Shown: piece after piece, positions 7,820-15,191 of the stretch
How the letters are laid out: the number at the start of each line of letters is the position of its first letter
How positions within the stretch are numbered: the first letter of the stretch is position 1
Assembly (NCBI GenBank): GCA_015068025.1
Contig: SVLH01000014.1
Span: 1 to 45,930, forward strand
DNA: 45,930 nucleotides
From: Oscillospiraceae bacterium
Lineage (GTDB): Bacteria > Bacillota > Clostridia > Oscillospirales > Oscillospiraceae
Reading direction: 5' to 3'
Made by a program: the position numbers and the translations under genes
Notes under the pieces: generated by a model
Database searches by the model: none
Seen by the model: the letters and a program-made list of their open reading frames with translations, nothing else
What the model was told of the DNA's origin: nothing

Positions 7820-9583
7820 ATGTATCAGGCTTTGTATCGCAAATGGCGGCCCAAGGTTTTTTCTGATGTCATCGGTCAGGGCCACATTACCGAGACCCTG
7901 CAGAAGCAGGTGGCGGAAGGCCGCACCTCCCACGCCTATCTGTTCACGGGCACCCGTGGTACCGGTAAGACCACCTGCGCCAAGATCCTGGCCAAGGCGG
8001 TCAACTGTGAGCAGCCCATAAACGGCGACCCCTGCTGCCGCTGCCCCAGTTGTGTGGGCATCGAGAGCGGCAGTTTTCTCGATGTGGTGGAACTGGACGC
8101 CGCCTCCAACAACGGCGTGGATCACGTCCGCGCCCTGCGGGACGAGGCCATCTATTCTCCTGCCTATGTGAAAAAGCGCGTCTACATCGTGGACGAGGTC
8201 CACATGCTCTCCACTGCGGCCTTCAATGCCCTGCTGAAGATTTTGGAGGAGCCCCCCGAACATCTGATGTTCATTCTGGCCACCACGGAGCTGCACAAGG
8301 TTCCGGCCACCATTCTTTCCCGCTGCCAGCGGTATTCCTTCAAGCGGATCCTGCCTGGGGAGATCGCCGCCCGCCTTGCCTATGTGGCGAAACAGGAGGG
8401 CATCGACCTGACGGCGGACGGCGCGGAGCTGCTGTCCCGTCTGGCGGACGGCGCATTGCGCGACGGACTGTCCCTGCTGGACCAGTGCGCCGGAAACGGC
8501 GGACGGGTGGACGGCGCGGCAGTACTGGACGTGCTGGGTCTTGCGGGCAATCTGCAAACGGCACAGCTGCTGGAATGCGTTCTGCGGCGGGATGCCGCGG
8601 CGGCGCTGCTGCTGCTGCACAGCCTCTATACCGGCGGCAAGGATGTGGGCGCGGTGCTGGGCGAACTGAGCACGCTGGTGCGTGACCTGCTGCTGCGGCG
8701 AACGGCTCCGGAGGGTGGCGCGGGGCTGCTGTCCGGCGGTTACGATGACGCCACGCTGGATCGGCTGGCCAGAGATGTGCCCGGCAGCCGTCTGCTGCAT
8801 CTGGCATCCACCCTGCAAAAAACCACCGCGGAGCTGTATGCCAGCGTCAACCGGCGCACCGACGCCGAGCTTTGCATCCTGCGCCTGTGCGATGAGAGCC
8901 TCTCCGGCGATCTGACGGCGCTGGAAGCGCGGATCGCACGGCTGGAAGAAGCCCTTGCCGGCGGACAGATGATCCGCGCCGCGGTGACGCAGAGCGTTGC
9001 CGCCGCCAAAGTCCCTGCCCCCGAAACAATCGCAGAAAAACCCGCGGCAAAGCCTGCCTCCATGCAAAGGGCGGAAGACCGACCTCCATGGGACGAGCCG
9101 CCTCTGCCGGAGGAGCCTCCCATCCCGGAGGAACGGGGCGAGCGGGTGTTTGATATCCCTGCCGAGCCGACGCCTGTGAAAGTGCCCCAGCCGGAACCTG
9201 CGAAAGAACCCACCCCGGAACCCGTGAAGACACCAGCCCCGGCGCCTGTAACGGCCACGCCTGCGATGGGCGGCGACTGGTGGAAGACGCTGGCAGAGCG
9301 CTGCAAGGGACGGCTGCCGCCGATGTACCGAGTCTTTCTGGATATGTGCCGCGGCGCGCTGGAGGGCGATCTGCTCACCGTTTACGCACCGGATGACATG
9401 ACCCTCGGCCGTCTGGACAATGACCGCGTGCGCGGCGTACTGACGGAAGAAGCGGCGAATGCCGCCGGCATCACCGTCCGGCTGACCTTCCGCGTGGGCG
9501 AGGTGAAGCAGGCGCCACCCGAGAAGAATCTGGAAAACCTGCTGAAATTCGGCAGTCAGTTTGATAACATTGAAATTAAATGA
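7820..9583 (+). CDS. dnaX: DNA polymerase III subunit gamma/tau
   Basis: A 587-residue clamp-loader subunit that loads the beta clamp and, as tau, links polymerase and helicase. It begins MYQALYRKWRP at ATG 7820, behind GGGAGGTG; a longer reading from 7751 lies inside the SRP RNA and is rejected. Walker A TGTRGTGK is near residues 43-50. The zinc-binding cysteines are C63, C72, C75 and C78. Walker B is VYIVDEVHML, sensor 1 ILATTE and the Arg finger SRC. A Pro/Glu-rich linker (about 415-490) leads to a tau-type C-terminal domain. The next gene is ybaB, the common order. Confidence 0.96.
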   Translation: MYQALYRKWRPKVFSDVIGQGHITETLQKQVAEGRTSHAYLFTGTRGTGKTTCAKILAKAVNCEQPINGDPCCRCPSCVGIESGSFLDVVELDAASNNGVDHVRALRDEAIYSPAYVKKRVYIVDEVHMLSTAAFNALLKILEEPPEHLMFILATTELHKVPATILSRCQRYSFKRILPGEIAARLAYVAKQEGIDLTADGAELLSRLADGALRDGLSLLDQCAGNGGRVDGAAVLDVLGLAGNLQTAQLLECVLRRDAAAALLLLHSLYTGGKDVGAVLGELSTLVRDLLLRRTAPEGGAGLLSGGYDDATLDRLARDVPGSRLLHLASTLQKTTAELYASVNRRTDAELCILRLCDESLSGDLTALEARIARLEEALAGGQMIRAAVTQSVAAAKVPAPETIAEKPAAKPASMQRAEDRPPWDEPPLPEEPPIPEERGERVFDIPAEPTPVKVPQPEPAKEPTPEPVKTPAPAPVTATPAMGGDWWKTLAERCKGRLPPMYRVFLDMCRGALEGDLLTVYAPDDMTLGRLDNDRVRGVLTEEAANAAGITVRLTFRVGEVKQAPPEKNLENLLKFGSQFDNIEIK

Positions 9584-9601
9584 CCAAAGGAGAAGATCGA
9601 T

Positions 9602-9964
9602 ATGGGTTACAGTGCACGCCGTGGTTTCACCAACGGCAAGGTTTCCGGCGCACAGCGCCAGATGGAGCTGCAGCAGAAGATCGCTGCCATGCAGGAGCAG
9701 ATGAACGCCACCCAGGAGACCATTGAGGCGCAGGAGTTTACCGCCAGCGTGGGCGGCGGTGTTGTGGAGGCGAAGGTGAACGGCAAGAAGGAAGTGCTGT
9801 CCGTCACCATCAAGCCCGAGGCCGTGGATCCCGAGGATGTGGAAATGCTGCAGGATCTGGTGGTTTCCGCTGTTAACGAGGCGCTGCGTCAGGCAGGCGA
9901 CGCCATGGAGAAGGGCATGTCCGGCGTGACCGGCGGTCTGGATCTGAGCGCATTCGGTCTGTAA
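9602..9964 (+). CDS. YbaB/EbfC family nucleoid-associated protein
   Basis: A 120-residue small DNA-binding protein. The N-terminal part is helical and Gln/Met-rich (QQKIAAMQEQMNATQETIEA), followed by the family core with VGGGVVEAKVNGKKEVLSV and a helix with DVEMLQDLVVSAVNEA. It starts 19 nt after dnaX behind AAAGGAG, the conserved dnaX-ybaB pairing. In many Firmicutes recR follows; here a terminator and a convergent gene follow instead. Confidence 0.93.
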   Translation: MGYSARRGFTNGKVSGAQRQMELQQKIAAMQEQMNATQETIEAQEFTASVGGGVVEAKVNGKKEVLSVTIKPEAVDPEDVEMLQDLVVSAVNEALRQAGDAMEKGMSGVTGGLDLSAFGL

Positions 9965-9976
9965 GAAGAACGAAGC

Positions 9977-10008
9977 AGCCCGCAGGGAGAGTTCCCTGCG
10001 GGCTTTTT
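9977..10008 (+). terminator. Terminator of dnaX-ybaB
   Basis: A perfect 12-bp stem (AGCCCGCAGGGA / TCCCTGCGGGCT) with loop GAGT, followed by TTTT. Confidence 0.93.
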
Positions 10009-10015
10009 CATGGCA

Positions 10016-10046
10016 TAAAAAAAGGCTCTCCGCAAGGAGAGCCTTT
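10016..10046 (-). terminator. Terminator of the membrane protein gene at 10056-10799
   Basis: AAAGGCTCTCC / GGAGAGCCTTT with loop GCAA. On the minus strand it is followed by a run of T. Confidence 0.9.
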
Positions 10047-10055
10047 CGTTTTCGA

Positions 10056-10799
10056 TTACAGCTGCTTTACGGTGTAATACACGACCAGCGCAAAGACCAC
10101 GGCGGCCAGCAGCCACATGGCGTAGTAGGCGATGGCGGCGCTGAAGAACAGCGTGGCCAGAGCGATCACAGACAGGCCGCAGGCCAGATACACGGGGTTC
10201 AGATCTGCGCGGGCGGTGAGCAGACGCTGCAGCTTTCCGGCCTTGGCCAGCACCGCCACAGCGGCCAGCACCACGATGTAGACCGCCACAGCGACCTTCA
10301 GCAGCGTGCCGTAGGTCAGGTGATCCATCCGCTGCCGGCACACCAGCAGCGCCACCAGCGTGATGCCCAGGATCGTGAGGGACAGCGCACATTCCCGGTC
10401 GTACAGGTTCCAGAGGATGCCCAGCACCATGACGCCGGGGATCAGCAGTGTCATGGGAACGACCATGTCATAGTTCCAGATGCCGACCAGGCTCAGCAGA
10501 GCCAGCGCCGCGCCGGAGCCCAGCACCACAAGGCCGGCCGTGCGCTTTTTCTTGTCCTGACGCCACAGCAGGGTCAGGATGGCGCCCAGCAGCAGGATAC
10601 CGCCGCCGATGCCGGCCAGGATAGGCAGATACGTCTGATACCAGTTGATCCGCTGCATGATGTTGCCTTCCACATAATTGCTGCGGACGATCAGCATATA
10701 GAGTTCCGCCACGCCGCCGGCCAGGAAAAATTTCATGGCGCCGGTCATGGGGGCGTCCCAGTTGGAAGGCTTGGCCTTCTTATTCGTGTTTTTTGCCAT
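10056..10799 (-). CDS. Polytopic membrane protein, function unknown
   Basis: A 247-residue protein with a basic, Lys-rich N-terminus (MAKNTNKKAKPSNWDAPMTG) and about seven or eight hydrophobic helices. Start ATG 10799 follows GGAGGTCC; the longer frame to 10853 begins upstream of this site and is not favoured. Between helices there are short charged loops (WRQDKKKRT, KAGKLQRLL). No family motif is recognised and no enzymatic residues stand out. It is transcribed alone, from its own promoter, and divergently from the dehydrogenase gene. Confidence 0.75.
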   Translation of the reverse strand: MAKNTNKKAKPSNWDAPMTGAMKFFLAGGVAELYMLIVRSNYVEGNIMQRINWYQTYLPILAGIGGGILLLGAILTLLWRQDKKKRTAGLVVLGSGAALALLSLVGIWNYDMVVPMTLLIPGVMVLGILWNLYDRECALSLTILGITLVALLVCRQRMDHLTYGTLLKVAVAVYIVVLAAVAVLAKAGKLQRLLTARADLNPVYLACGLSVIALATLFFSAAIAYYAMWLLAAVVFALVVYYTVKQL

Positions 10800-10872
10800 A
10801 TATCGGACCTCCAGAGCAGGTTTCATCAAATGGAAAGGGCATAGTAGACCCATTTATCCACATACCCCAAAC

Positions 10873-10901
10873 AGTATAGCAAAGAATTTGACGATTTGCA
10901 A
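10873..10901 (-). promoter_or_regulatory. Promoter of the membrane protein gene
   Basis: On the minus strand TTGCAA (10901-10896) and TATACT (10878-10873) are 17 nt apart. Confidence 0.65.
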
Positions 10902-10952
10902 GGGTAACCGGACAAGGATTTGTTTTTTTCTGTCGAGACTTGGAATTGCCGA

Positions 10953-10981
10953 TTGCGAAAGAGGGCGAAAAGTGATATACT
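10953..10981 (+). promoter_or_regulatory. Promoter of the hydroxyacid dehydrogenase gene
   Basis: TTGCGA (10953-10958) and TATACT (10976-10981) are 17 nt apart, about 60 nt before the start codon. Confidence 0.6.
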
Positions 10982-11039
10982 GACAGGGCTGTTTCCAATC
11001 TGATCCAACCCTTTTCGGGGAAATGAGAGGAGCGTGGCC

Positions 11040-12032
11040 GTGAAAGTATTGGTTTTGAGCCATCAGGGGCGGTATGACCGTTTTGCGCCCGGAGATTCTG
11101 CCGCATACCAAGCGGCGGAGCTGGTCTTCTGCGGCCGGGAGGAGAGCGAGGAAGCGTGGCTGGCAGCCGGCGCGGATGCGGACGCACTGTTCGTCACGCC
11201 GGTGACGTGGGTGCGGGAGAGTCTGATGGAGCGTATGCCAAATTTGAAGCTGATTCACAGCGAGGGCGTGGGCTTTGACCGCATTGATCTGGACGCCGCC
11301 GCCCGGCGGGGCATCTATGTCTGCAACAACGCGGGCTGCAACGCAGAGGCCGTGGCGGAGCAGGCGGTGATGATGATGTCCATGCTGCTGCACCGCACCC
11401 TCTGGGGGCACCGCATGGTGCTTTCGGGGCGACAGGGCGAGGCGGTCATGGAGCTGGAAGGGGCTGTGCCCCGCGATTTAAGCGATGTGACGGTGGGTCT
11501 GGTGGGTTTTGGCGCCATCGGACAGGCCACGGCGCGGCGCCTGCGCGCCAACGGAAGCCGCGTGTTCTACACCGCCCGAAACCGGCGTGACCGCGAGACG
11601 GAAGCCGTCTGCGGCGCGGAATACCTGCCCCTGGAACGTCTGGCGGAGGAATGCGACATCATCAGCCTGCATCTGCCCGCCACGGCGGAGAGCGCAGATC
11701 TGGTGAACGAAGCCTTTCTTGCCCGTATGAAGCCGGGGAGCTTCCTGGTGAATACCGCCCGGGGCGCCGTCATCGACGATGCCGCCCTTTGCGCGGCCAT
11801 CCGCAGCGGACATCTGGCCGGTGCGGCGCTGGATGCCTACGTACCGGAGCCGGTGCCGGCGGATCACCCACTGGTGCGGCTGGCAATGGACTGTCCGGAT
11901 CGTGTGCTGCTCTGTCCCCATCAGGGCGGGCTGACGGTGTCCTCTTTCCGCAATGTATACCGGATGCTGTTTGAAAATTTGGAGCGGCTGATGACCGGCC
12001 GGCGTCCGGAACGGGTCGTCAACGGATTATAA
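11040..12032 (+). CDS. D-isomer-specific 2-hydroxyacid dehydrogenase family protein
   Basis: A 330-residue NAD(P)-dependent oxidoreductase of the D-lactate/phosphoglycerate dehydrogenase fold. The Rossmann motif VGLVGFGAIGQATARRL is near residues 155-171. The signature NTARGAVIDDAAL carries the catalytic Arg region, followed by PEPVPADHPL (Glu) and a catalytic His in CPHQGG. Two GTG starts exist. GTG 11040 is preferred because AGGAG (11028-11032) is 7 nt away, while GTG 11034 is too close. The FNT channel gene follows at 21 nt, so an operon is likely. The substrate is unknown. Confidence 0.88.
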   Translation: MKVLVLSHQGRYDRFAPGDSAAYQAAELVFCGREESEEAWLAAGADADALFVTPVTWVRESLMERMPNLKLIHSEGVGFDRIDLDAAARRGIYVCNNAGCNAEAVAEQAVMMMSMLLHRTLWGHRMVLSGRQGEAVMELEGAVPRDLSDVTVGLVGFGAIGQATARRLRANGSRVFYTARNRRDRETEAVCGAEYLPLERLAEECDIISLHLPATAESADLVNEAFLARMKPGSFLVNTARGAVIDDAALCAAIRSGHLAGAALDAYVPEPVPADHPLVRLAMDCPDRVLLCPHQGGLTVSSFRNVYRMLFENLERLMTGRRPERVVNGL

Positions 12033-12052
12033 AGAGATGAGGAAGTGGGAAT

Positions 12053-12679
12053 ATGAAAAAAGTGGTATCGTTTCTCTATTCGGTGCTGGGCGGCGCCTGC
12101 ATCGGCATCGGCGGCACGGTCTATCTCTCCTGTGAGAACAAGGTGACCGGCGCGCTGCTGTTCTGTCTGGGTCTGTTCACCATCTGCACCTTCGGCTTCA
12201 ACCTGTTCACCGGCAAGGTGGGCTATGTGTTCGAGCAGCCCCTGCCCTATACCGGCTTCGTGCTGTCGGTGTGGCTGGGCAATCTGGTGGGCACGGGACT
12301 GGTGGGCTATGCCGTCCGCGCCACCCGCATCGTCGGCATCGCGGAGAAGGCGGAGACCTTGTGTCAGGCCAAGCTGAATGACGGCCTGCTCTCCATTTTC
12401 ATCCTCTCCATCCTGTGCAACATTTTGATGTTCATCGCGGTGGACGGCTTTAAAAACAACCCCCATGAGATTGGCAAGTATCTGGGCATCTTTCTGGGCG
12501 TGACGGTGTTCATCCTCTGCGGCTTTGAGCACTGTGTGGCCAATATGTTCTATTTCTCCGTGGCCAATGTGTGGAGCGCCAAGACGGTGCTGTACCTGCT
12601 GGTGATGAGCGTGGGCAATGCCGTGGGCGGCGTCCTCATCCCCCTGTGCCGCCAGCTGAAGAAAAAGGCGGAAGCCTGA
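12053..12679 (+). CDS. Formate/nitrite transporter (FNT) family protein, short form
   Basis: A 208-residue membrane channel of the FocA/NirC family that passes small monovalent anions such as formate, nitrite, lactate or hydrosulfide. It has six hydrophobic segments. The family mark GFEHCVANMFYFS (about residues 162-174) is the helix-5 region, with the channel His replaced here in local context by HC. It is shorter than the usual 260-290 residues, mainly at the termini. It follows a D-hydroxyacid dehydrogenase by 21 nt, so the two may handle a hydroxy- or keto-acid together; this is inference. Confidence 0.85.
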   Translation: MKKVVSFLYSVLGGACIGIGGTVYLSCENKVTGALLFCLGLFTICTFGFNLFTGKVGYVFEQPLPYTGFVLSVWLGNLVGTGLVGYAVRATRIVGIAEKAETLCQAKLNDGLLSIFILSILCNILMFIAVDGFKNNPHEIGKYLGIFLGVTVFILCGFEHCVANMFYFSVANVWSAKTVLYLLVMSVGNAVGGVLIPLCRQLKKKAEA

Positions 12680-12694
12680 TTGAACCGAAAGAAG

Positions 12695-12727
12695 AACTCC
12701 CGTGTCCGTCGGACACGGGAGTTTTTG
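12695..12727 (+). terminator. Terminator of the dehydrogenase-FNT operon
   Basis: A perfect 12-bp stem (ACTCCCGTGTCC / GGACACGGGAGT) with a 3-nt loop, followed by TTTT. It lies between convergent genes and is AA-flanked, so it may also serve the minus-strand gene. Confidence 0.92.
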
Positions 12728-12732
12728 TATGC

Positions 12733-14007
12733 TTACCGGATGTTGTACAAACTGTCCAGCACCAGCCACGTCTGGGAAAAGGGCCGCATCAGATTCCAGA
12801 TGCCCACGCCCTGAAAGCCGTACTCCGCCACCAGCGAGAACTTGTCGGCAAGGCTGCGGGCATCCTCGAACCAGACTTCGTGGACGGTGCCCGCTTCGTC
12901 GGTATAGTGGAAGAAGGGGGCGTGGGCGGTCTCGTCATACTGGATGGCAATGCCGTATCGCAGCGCCAGCTCAATGGCCTCCTGGTTGGAGATGGAGCGG
13001 GCGCGGGTGGTGCCCTGCACAAAGGGCAGGGGCCAGTCGTAGCCGTAGTTGGGGACGCCCAGAAAAATCTTTTCCCGCGGCATCTGGGTAACGGCGAAGT
13101 CCAGCACGGCGCGCACATTGGGCAGCGGTGCCACCGCCATGGGCGGGCCGTAGGTGTAGCCCCATTCATAGGTCATCAGCAGCACGCCGTCCGTGGCGGC
13201 GCTGATGGCGGCGTAGTCGTGCCCCTCGTAGAGCAGCCCCCGCTGACCGGCGGAGGTCTTGGGCGCCAGCGCCGCCCAGAGAAACAGCCCCTGGGCGTGG
13301 AGCAGACGGCGCAGGCGGGCGAGGAAGTCGGCATACGCTCCGGCCAGCGTGCCGGGCAGGTACTCAAAGTCCACGTCCACACCGGCGTATCCCCGCCGCT
13401 GGGCGGTTTGCAGCACATCCGCCACCAGCCGGTCCTGCACGGCGCTGTCTGTCAGCACGGTCTCCGCCCGCTGGGTGTCGAAGCTGCCCGCCTCCGTCAG
13501 CGTGGACAGGTGCATCACCGGCTGTGTGCCGTGGGCTCGGGCGGCGGAGAGCAGGCGGTCGTCCTCCGGCGGCAGCAATTTGCCGTTTTCGGTGATGCCG
13601 TAGGTGAAGGGCGACAGAAAGGAGAGATAGGGCATCTGGGCGTCCAGCAGCCGCTGATTGATGAAAGGATAGGCGTAGCCGTTGGATACCAGCGGCCCCA
13701 GCTTTTCGTCGTCGTAGGAGATCACCAGCTCCTGCCCCGGTGTCAGAAAGGTGCCGCCGCCCAGCGGGAAGTTGTTCCTCCACAGTTGGCGGAGCGTCGT
13801 TCCGTAATAGACGGCAATGGTGCTGAGGGTGTCACCCTCCTGCACGGTGTGGATCTGCCGGGGGCGGCGCACCACCAGTGTCTGCCCCACGGCCAGATCG
13901 CCGTCTGCGGGGACGGCGTTGTCGGCAGACAGACGAGTGGGATCGACGCCGTAGGCGGCGGCAACGGAAAAGACCGACTCGCCCGGGCGGACAACATGGA
14001 TCGTCAT
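12733..14007 (-). CDS. LysM-LysM-glycoside hydrolase family 18 (spore-lytic SleL/YaaH type)
   Basis: A 424-residue protein with two N-terminal LysM peptidoglycan-binding repeats (about residues 3-47 and 52-96) and a GH18 barrel. The catalytic DxDxE motif is GVDVDFEYLP, with D211, D213 and the acid/base E215. There is no signal peptide, as in SleL/YaaH proteins that are packed into the spore and cleave cortex fragments during germination. The start at ATG 14007 is chosen because AGAGGTG lies 6 nt upstream; ATG 14013 and GTG 14016 overlap that site. A general peptidoglycan N-acetylglucosaminidase role is the alternative. Confidence 0.9.
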   Translation of the reverse strand: MTIHVVRPGESVFSVAAAYGVDPTRLSADNAVPADGDLAVGQTLVVRRPRQIHTVQEGDTLSTIAVYYGTTLRQLWRNNFPLGGGTFLTPGQELVISYDDEKLGPLVSNGYAYPFINQRLLDAQMPYLSFLSPFTYGITENGKLLPPEDDRLLSAARAHGTQPVMHLSTLTEAGSFDTQRAETVLTDSAVQDRLVADVLQTAQRRGYAGVDVDFEYLPGTLAGAYADFLARLRRLLHAQGLFLWAALAPKTSAGQRGLLYEGHDYAAISAATDGVLLMTYEWGYTYGPPMAVAPLPNVRAVLDFAVTQMPREKIFLGVPNYGYDWPLPFVQGTTRARSISNQEAIELALRYGIAIQYDETAHAPFFHYTDEAGTVHEVWFEDARSLADKFSLVAEYGFQGVGIWNLMRPFSQTWLVLDSLYNIR

Positions 14008-14155
14008 AAGCATCACCTCTTACGCAAGCCTATGCCGGGGAGAGGAAAAGCATGACAGCGCTGCGGGGAGTGGCAGTCATGATGCAAAAGAAAGCCGCCG
14101 GGGAAATTCTGCGGCGAAAGGCTGTATTGCAGCGGGAGAATGCACCGTTTTTCTC

Positions 14156-14185
14156 AATTTGTTGCACCCGGCCGTGCAACAAATT
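14156..14185. promoter_or_regulatory. Perfect 12-bp palindrome upstream of the lysis-like cassette
   Basis: AATTTGTTGCAC (14156-14167) and GTGCAACAAATT (14174-14185) are perfect inverted arms around a 6-nt GC centre, 44 nt before the first cassette gene. It could be an operator for a dimeric repressor or an RNA hairpin. It lies in the 221-bp divergent gap between the GH18 gene and the cassette. Confidence 0.6.
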
Positions 14186-14228
14186 TCCTTTGCGGCATCA
14201 ATAGTGAGGGACAGATAGGAGGTGAAGC

Positions 14229-14525
14229 ATGGAACAGGAAGTGACCGCGCAGCTGGCAGGCATGGAGGAAAAGACTGCGCAGCTTCTCCGGCGTGTGGAC
14301 CGTTTGGAGGAAGCGCAGACCGCATTGAATCGTCTGGCCACCGCTGTGGAGGTCCTGGCCACCCGACAGGAAACCATGGGAAAAAGTGTGCAGCGGCTGA
14401 ATGAAAAGCTGGACGATCTGGAGCATCGCCCCGTGAAGCGCTGGGACGGGCTGGTGGACAAGCTCCTGCTGGCTCTGGCAGGCGCCTTTGCGGCGTTTTT
14501 GCTGGGCGGGCAGGGCGCAGGATGA
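14229..14525 (+). CDS. Coiled-coil membrane-anchored small protein, XhlA-like
   Basis: A 98-residue protein. Residues 1-68 form a charged heptad-like helix (EEKTAQLLRRVDRLEEAQTAL and on), and residues 74-93 are one hydrophobic segment ending in a Gly-rich tail. This layout matches XhlA/haemolysin-type proteins of phage and defective-prophage lysis cassettes, but sequence identity is not checked. ATG 14229 follows AGGAGGTG. It is first in a tight three-gene run with a small membrane protein and an M15 peptidase. Confidence 0.65.
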   Translation: MEQEVTAQLAGMEEKTAQLLRRVDRLEEAQTALNRLATAVEVLATRQETMGKSVQRLNEKLDDLEHRPVKRWDGLVDKLLLALAGAFAAFLLGGQGAG

Positions 14526-14543
14526 AAAGAGGAGGATATTACG

Positions 14544-14738
14544 ATGAGTGAAAAATTGTTGGGGAGACTGACGGCGCTGCTGTCCGTCAAATCTCTGGTG
14601 ACGCTGGTGCTGACCGCCGTGTTCGCCCGCATGGCCACGGCCGGCGGCGTCAGTCAGGACTTCATGATGGTCTATACCGTTGTGATCTCGTTCTATTTCG
14701 GCACCCAGAGCAAAAAGAATGGGGAGGGCGACAAATGA
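14544..14738 (+). CDS. Small membrane protein, holin-like
   Basis: A 64-residue protein with two hydrophobic stretches (about residues 15-33 and 38-54) and a charged C-terminus (KKNGEGDK). Size, topology and position directly before a peptidoglycan peptidase fit a holin-like role, but no family motif is recognised. ATG 14544 follows GAGGAGG. The last four bases overlap the next start (ATGA), so translation is coupled. Confidence 0.55.
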   Translation: MSEKLLGRLTALLSVKSLVTLVLTAVFARMATAGGVSQDFMMVYTVVISFYFGTQSKKNGEGDK

Positions 14739-15136
14739 ACGGCGCCGTGGTGAAAGTATATTCCCGGGCGCAGGATGGCAACACCAAAGTGGCCGAGCAT
14801 TTCCGCGTGCGGGAATTTGCCTGCACGGACGGAACGGACACCGTATTCCTCTCCCCCCGTCTGGTGGAGGTGCTGGAGACCATCCGGTGCCATTTCAATG
14901 TGCCGGTGACCGTTTCCAGCGGCTACCGCACCGAGGCAAGAAACAAGGCTGTGGGCGGCAGCGCATACAGCCAGCACAAATACGGGCTGGCCGCCGACAT
15001 CTGCGTCAGCGGCGTCGCACCCGCAAAGGTGGCGGCGTATGCCGAAACGCTGCTGAAAGATTCCGGGGGGATCGGCATCTATCCCACCTTTACACACATT
15101 GACGTCCGGGCGGAAAAGTCCCGCTGGAACGGATAA
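14735..15136 (+). CDS. M15-family peptidase (peptidoglycan D-Ala-type carboxypeptidase/endolysin)
   Basis: A 133-residue protein of the Peptidase_M15_3 type, which cuts peptide stems of peptidoglycan. Zinc-site motifs are SGYRTEARNKAVGG, then SQHKYGLAADI (His and Asp ligands) and FTHIDVR (His). There is no signal peptide, so export would need a holin or cell lysis. The gene overlaps the small membrane protein gene by 4 bp and starts behind GGGAGGG. Such proteins are common as phage endolysins but also occur as domesticated genes. Confidence 0.85.
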   Translation: MNGAVVKVYSRAQDGNTKVAEHFRVREFACTDGTDTVFLSPRLVEVLETIRCHFNVPVTVSSGYRTEARNKAVGGSAYSQHKYGLAADICVSGVAPAKVAAYAETLLKDSGGIGIYPTFTHIDVRAEKSRWNG

Positions 15137-15141
15137 CGATG

Positions 15142-15175
15142 AAAAGGCCGCAGCCATCAGGCTGCGGCCCTTTTG
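15142..15175 (+). terminator. Bidirectional terminator between the M15 gene and the NAGPA gene
   Basis: A perfect 10-bp stem (GGCCGCAGCC / GGCTGCGGCC) with a 4-nt loop, T-rich on the plus side (CTTTT) and A-rich on the other, so it can stop both convergent transcripts. Confidence 0.88.
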
Positions 15176-15191
15176 TTGTAAAGAGGGGGGA

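Noticed and set aside
7657-9964. Replication origin near dnaX
   Set aside because: No DnaA-box cluster or dnaA/dnaN genes are seen; the inverted arms belong to SRP RNA.
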